Positions 62,601-64,000 of a stretch of 64,000 nucleotides of DNA are shown one piece after another. Origin of the DNA: Endobugula sp965225895 (GTDB taxonomy: Bacteria > Pseudomonadota > Gammaproteobacteria > Pseudomonadales > Cellvibrionaceae); contig CBDDBR010000011.1 of NCBI GenBank assembly GCA_965225895.1, forward strand, positions 868,001 through 932,000, read 5' to 3'. Under the pieces are notes generated by a model that was not told where the DNA came from, searched no databases, and was given only the letters and a program-made list of their open reading frames with translations. The position numbers were made by a program, and so were the translations under genes. The first letter of the stretch is position 1. Each line of letters starts with the position of its first letter.

Positions 62601-62811
62601 GTCTAGACTGAGACCGGTACTGATGACTGCGATTACCTCAGCGTTAGGTCTTATACCAATGTTACTCTCGCAAGGCGTCGGAGCAGAAATACAAAAGCCA
62701 TTGGCCAGTGTAATCGTGGGTGGATTAATCACAGCCACTTTTTTAACGCTATTTGTATTGCCTGTTTTATTTGCTTGGTTTTCAAAAGGTAAATTAAAAG
62801 ATATGACGTAA
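59614..62811 (+). CDS. czcA: CzcA-type RND heavy-metal efflux pump
   Basis: 1065 residues. HME-RND architecture: N-terminal helix (IIDWAVTNRLLVVIALMTL), porter domain with LDAFPDVTNVQVSVNTEAPG, VEEVRSISKTGLSG, helices 2-6 with proton-relay residues GMLVDGSVVMVEN, second porter and final helices ending in LFVLPVLFAWF. Inner-membrane proton antiporter exporting Zn2+/Cd2+/Co2+ through CzcB and CzcC. Higher GC than the surrounding DNA, consistent with transfer. Confidence 0.94.
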   Translation: MFNRIIDWAVTNRLLVVIALMTLTISAVFIIPKLNLDAFPDVTNVQVSVNTEAPGLAAEEVEQLITFPIEAVMYALPDVEEVRSISKTGLSGVTVVFKEGTDIYFARQLVFERLQAAKELIPEGVGTPEMGPNTSGLGQVYQYLLVAEPGAGFDAMALRSLNDWVVKLLLIPAEGVTDVLSFGGDVRQYQVNLNPSRLMSYGLSQDNVISALEDNNTNVGGWYMDRGQEQLVIRGTGWLDHGKKGLEQIGQVPLKTIDGITVTVADVAKVELGSEIRQGAVTMTRKTSDGTAENLGEVVSGIVLKRMGANTKATIDAVEDRVERINQALPEGVHFDAFYNQADLITQAVQTVVNALLLAFVFIVVILALFLMNLRATFLVLISIPISIGIALMVMSWFGLSANLMSLGGIAVAIGMLVDGSVVMVENMFKHLTHPDAEHDAQRAVRVGNDDKDPVDAAHDTHGIALRLQEAGKEVARPIFFATAIILVVFMPLFSFEGVEAKLFQPMAISIMLAMLSAVLVALIIVPALATYLFRKGVRQRDSFVLKPLDMLYRKGLSWAMNHSKVVVGIAGIMVVAAALILPRLGTEFVPELEEGTINLRVTLAPSSSLDTALEVGPKLEAMLMEFPEVTYALSRIGRAEIGGDPEPVNNIEIYIGLKPVPEWTSASNRYELQSLMEHKLEQHPGLLLNFSQPIATRVDELLSGVKAQLAIKLFGPDLAVLAERGQAIEAVVKEIDGARDVAIEQIVGESQLVVKPHRRILSRYGLAVSDVMELVREGLGGVSAGQVINGNERYDIYVRFAERFRQDRESIADLRLQAPSGAWVRLGDVAEVTIESGPPQVRRDDVQRRVVIQANVQGRDMGSVVEDIRQAIADEIDLPTGYSVDIGGQFENQQRAQKRLSLVVPVSLGLIALLLYFAFASVGQAMLILVNVPLAVIGGVFSLWISGQYLSVPSSVGFITLFGVAVLNGVVMVESINQRIKDGLAVADAVFDGATSRLRPVLMTAITSALGLIPMLLSQGVGAEIQKPLASVIVGGLITATFLTLFVLPVLFAWFSKGKLKDMT

Positions 62812-62818
62812 AATGATT

Positions 62819-62850
62819 ACCTGTGGCTGATCCATGAACCTGCCACAGGT
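62819..62850. terminator. Hairpin between czcA and the integrase gene
   Basis: 9-base stem ACCTGTGGC/GCCACAGGT (62819-62827, 62842-62850) with a 14-base loop and a TTTCTATAAATTT tail. It ends the czc operon and lies at the convergent end of the integrase. Confidence 0.75.
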
Positions 62851-62852
62851 TT

Positions 62853-63635
62853 CTATAAATTTCTGAGAGTGTTTTCTATTGCATCTTCAGGAGGCTCTTC
62901 ATAAATAATTGTTGTTGAAGGATTAACATGGCCAGCAATCTTTTGAGCAATTTTGACTGATTTTTTCTGTTTATGAATAATATTAGTAATGAGTGCTCGT
63001 CGCCCAGAATGTGAGCTTGCTTTTTCGATACCCGCCCAGGAGCGTAACATTAGTGCCATATGTTCCTGTAAGGTATTGGGAGAGTAGGGGCCACTTTTTT
63101 GCGTTATGAACAGGGGATCAGTAGGTTTTAAGTGAGGATTTTTTTCTAACCTTATTTGCAGATAATCGCTCAGTGCTTTACGAAGCTCGTTATCAACCAT
63201 CGGCAAGTCACGTGACTTACCTTTATGTTTTTTAACAGGAGGATAAAAGTCTTCAGGATTAATATCTGAACCAGCTTTTGCTAACGCTTCAACCTGCCGA
63301 ATAACCGCATCAAAGGCTTCAACCTTAAAACTAACCGATTGGCGCTTATAGGTGGATTTAGAACGCTTCATGGCATCTGCACCTTTAGTGTAAGCTGCAG
63401 GTAGGCTCATTACTTCATGTAAAACAAAGGATCGAGAAGAATTCTTAGAGTGGTTAGCAAGCCTGGCAACTTCTTTAATTTGGAGGAGAGCAATTTCTTG
63501 AGCTCGCAAGCCAAGCTTGAAGCTGATCTGCATGATGGCCGTATTCTTTTCTGAATGCCGTTTAGTTTTAATAACATCAAATAAATGGGCTTGCTGCTGC
63601 TTGGTAGGCACACGTGCTTGACCAGATTTCGCCAT
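62853..63635 (-). CDS. Tyrosine integrase
   Basis: 260 residues, comprising mainly the catalytic domain: first Arg in SFKLGLRAQEIALLQ, K region, SSHSGRRALITN (HxxR), GHVNPSTTIIYEE (His and Tyr nucleophile). A typical N-terminal core-binding domain is short or missing (starts MAKSGQARVPTKQQ). May be an orphan of a plasmid or genomic island; a boundary of the accessory region. Confidence 0.85.
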   Translation of the reverse strand: MAKSGQARVPTKQQQAHLFDVIKTKRHSEKNTAIMQISFKLGLRAQEIALLQIKEVARLANHSKNSSRSFVLHEVMSLPAAYTKGADAMKRSKSTYKRQSVSFKVEAFDAVIRQVEALAKAGSDINPEDFYPPVKKHKGKSRDLPMVDNELRKALSDYLQIRLEKNPHLKPTDPLFITQKSGPYSPNTLQEHMALMLRSWAGIEKASSHSGRRALITNIIHKQKKSVKIAQKIAGHVNPSTTIIYEEPPEDAIENTLRNL

Positions 63636-63725
63636 AAAATCACCGTAGGAAGGGAGCCAAAATAAATCCGTAATAATCCTATTTTAACGGATTATTGGTG
63701 TTTAGCAATAAAAAGGGCGCTTATT

Positions 63726-63947
63726 TTAGCTATCTTTAGTGATTTTCCCCGTATCGAAATCAACCTGTTCATCTAGACTAGTTACGTTTTGAGGTTCACC
63801 CAATAGACGTACCATCCCTGAAGCTGCATCTAATACATCGACACCAACAGCACCACAGGCGCACTGACTCAAGCCAGATGTTGGCTGAAGAGCGCTACCG
63901 CACAGCTTGCATTGGTAACGGTAGGTCTGAGTTTCTTGATTTGTCAT
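63726..63947 (-). CDS. Small Cys-rich protein, possible zinc ribbon
   Basis: 73 residues with CKLCG and CACG pairs (zinc-ribbon-like), followed by an acidic tail. Family not recognised; the ORF resembles small conserved proteins such as those termed DUF7695. Isolated on the minus strand 90 bases upstream of the integrase gene. Confidence 0.6.
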   Translation of the reverse strand: MTNQETQTYRYQCKLCGSALQPTSGLSQCACGAVGVDVLDAASGMVRLLGEPQNVTSLDEQVDFDTGKITKDS

Positions 63948-64000
63948 CTGTTTCTGCTAGCCATTTAGCTTCGTAAATATTCAGCAAGTATGACATAAGT

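Noticed and set aside
1..64000. tRNA or rRNA genes
   Set aside because: None recognised by eye on either strand; a covariance-model search would be needed to exclude them.

Overview
The window looks like a chromosomal segment of a moderately AT-rich marine-type gammaproteobacterium (RmuC/DUF2489, a PrpR/PrpE/PrpB/PrpC methylcitrate operon with a GntR regulator, CysH and a siroheme sulfite reductase, ECF sigma factor, Kef-type antiporters). The assignment to a class is inference from gene content and base use; no rRNA or marker gene fixes the species.

Layout. 1-24.5 kb is mostly housekeeping chromosome: rmuC, an SRPBCC/ECF-sigma pair, a TetR regulator with three operators facing an AhpD-like gene, a SemiSWEET, an FkbM methyltransferase, a CPA2 antiporter, sulfite reductase plus DUF934, a YebC-family regulator, glutathione reductase, the propionate (2-methylcitrate) genes, cysH, then a small sulfur/redox-looking group (YgaP-like membrane protein, Crp/Fnr regulator, sterol-desaturase-like enzyme, rhodanese) and a Kef antiporter. 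24.6-30.7 kb is copper operon A: a CueR-like regulator, its dyad promoter, a DUF4396 protein, a small exported protein, CopA, CopB, a Met/His-rich peptide, two c-type cytochromes and a decayed tatA. 30.4-31.1 kb is a debris field of gene fragments, followed by a COG0523 metal GTPase. At 32.6-36.0 kb an NdpA-like gene, split by an IS30-family element, overlaps a gene for a membrane protein of unknown function.

36-63.6 kb is an accessory region with the hallmarks of a Tn4651-type Tn3-family transposon: a large DDE transposase (36.0-39.1 kb), a tyrosine recombinase (TnpS-like) and a KfrA-like coiled-coil protein (TnpT-like) transcribed divergently from a palindrome-rich site (51.6-51.75 kb). Its cargo is copper operon B (a paralogue of operon A, with an extra DUF411 protein, an intact tatA, a permease and a Spy-like protein), a helicase/XRE module, a DUF5131-TcmP pair, and a zinc/cadmium/cobalt set (CDF transporter, divalent-type MerR regulator, CzcCBA) with very His-rich proteins. 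A tyrosine integrase lies at the far end.

How it works together. The two cop operons encode a Tat-exported multicopper oxidase, an outer-membrane CopB, periplasmic Met/His peptides, and unusually a dedicated TatA and two cytochromes c, suggesting periplasmic Cu(I) oxidation tied to electron transfer (inference). Decay is reciprocal: copA is intact in A but frameshifted in B, while tatA is intact in B but stopped in A, and the Spy-like gene is broken in both. czcC also carries a homopolymer frameshift. No tRNA, rRNA or CRISPR array was recognised.
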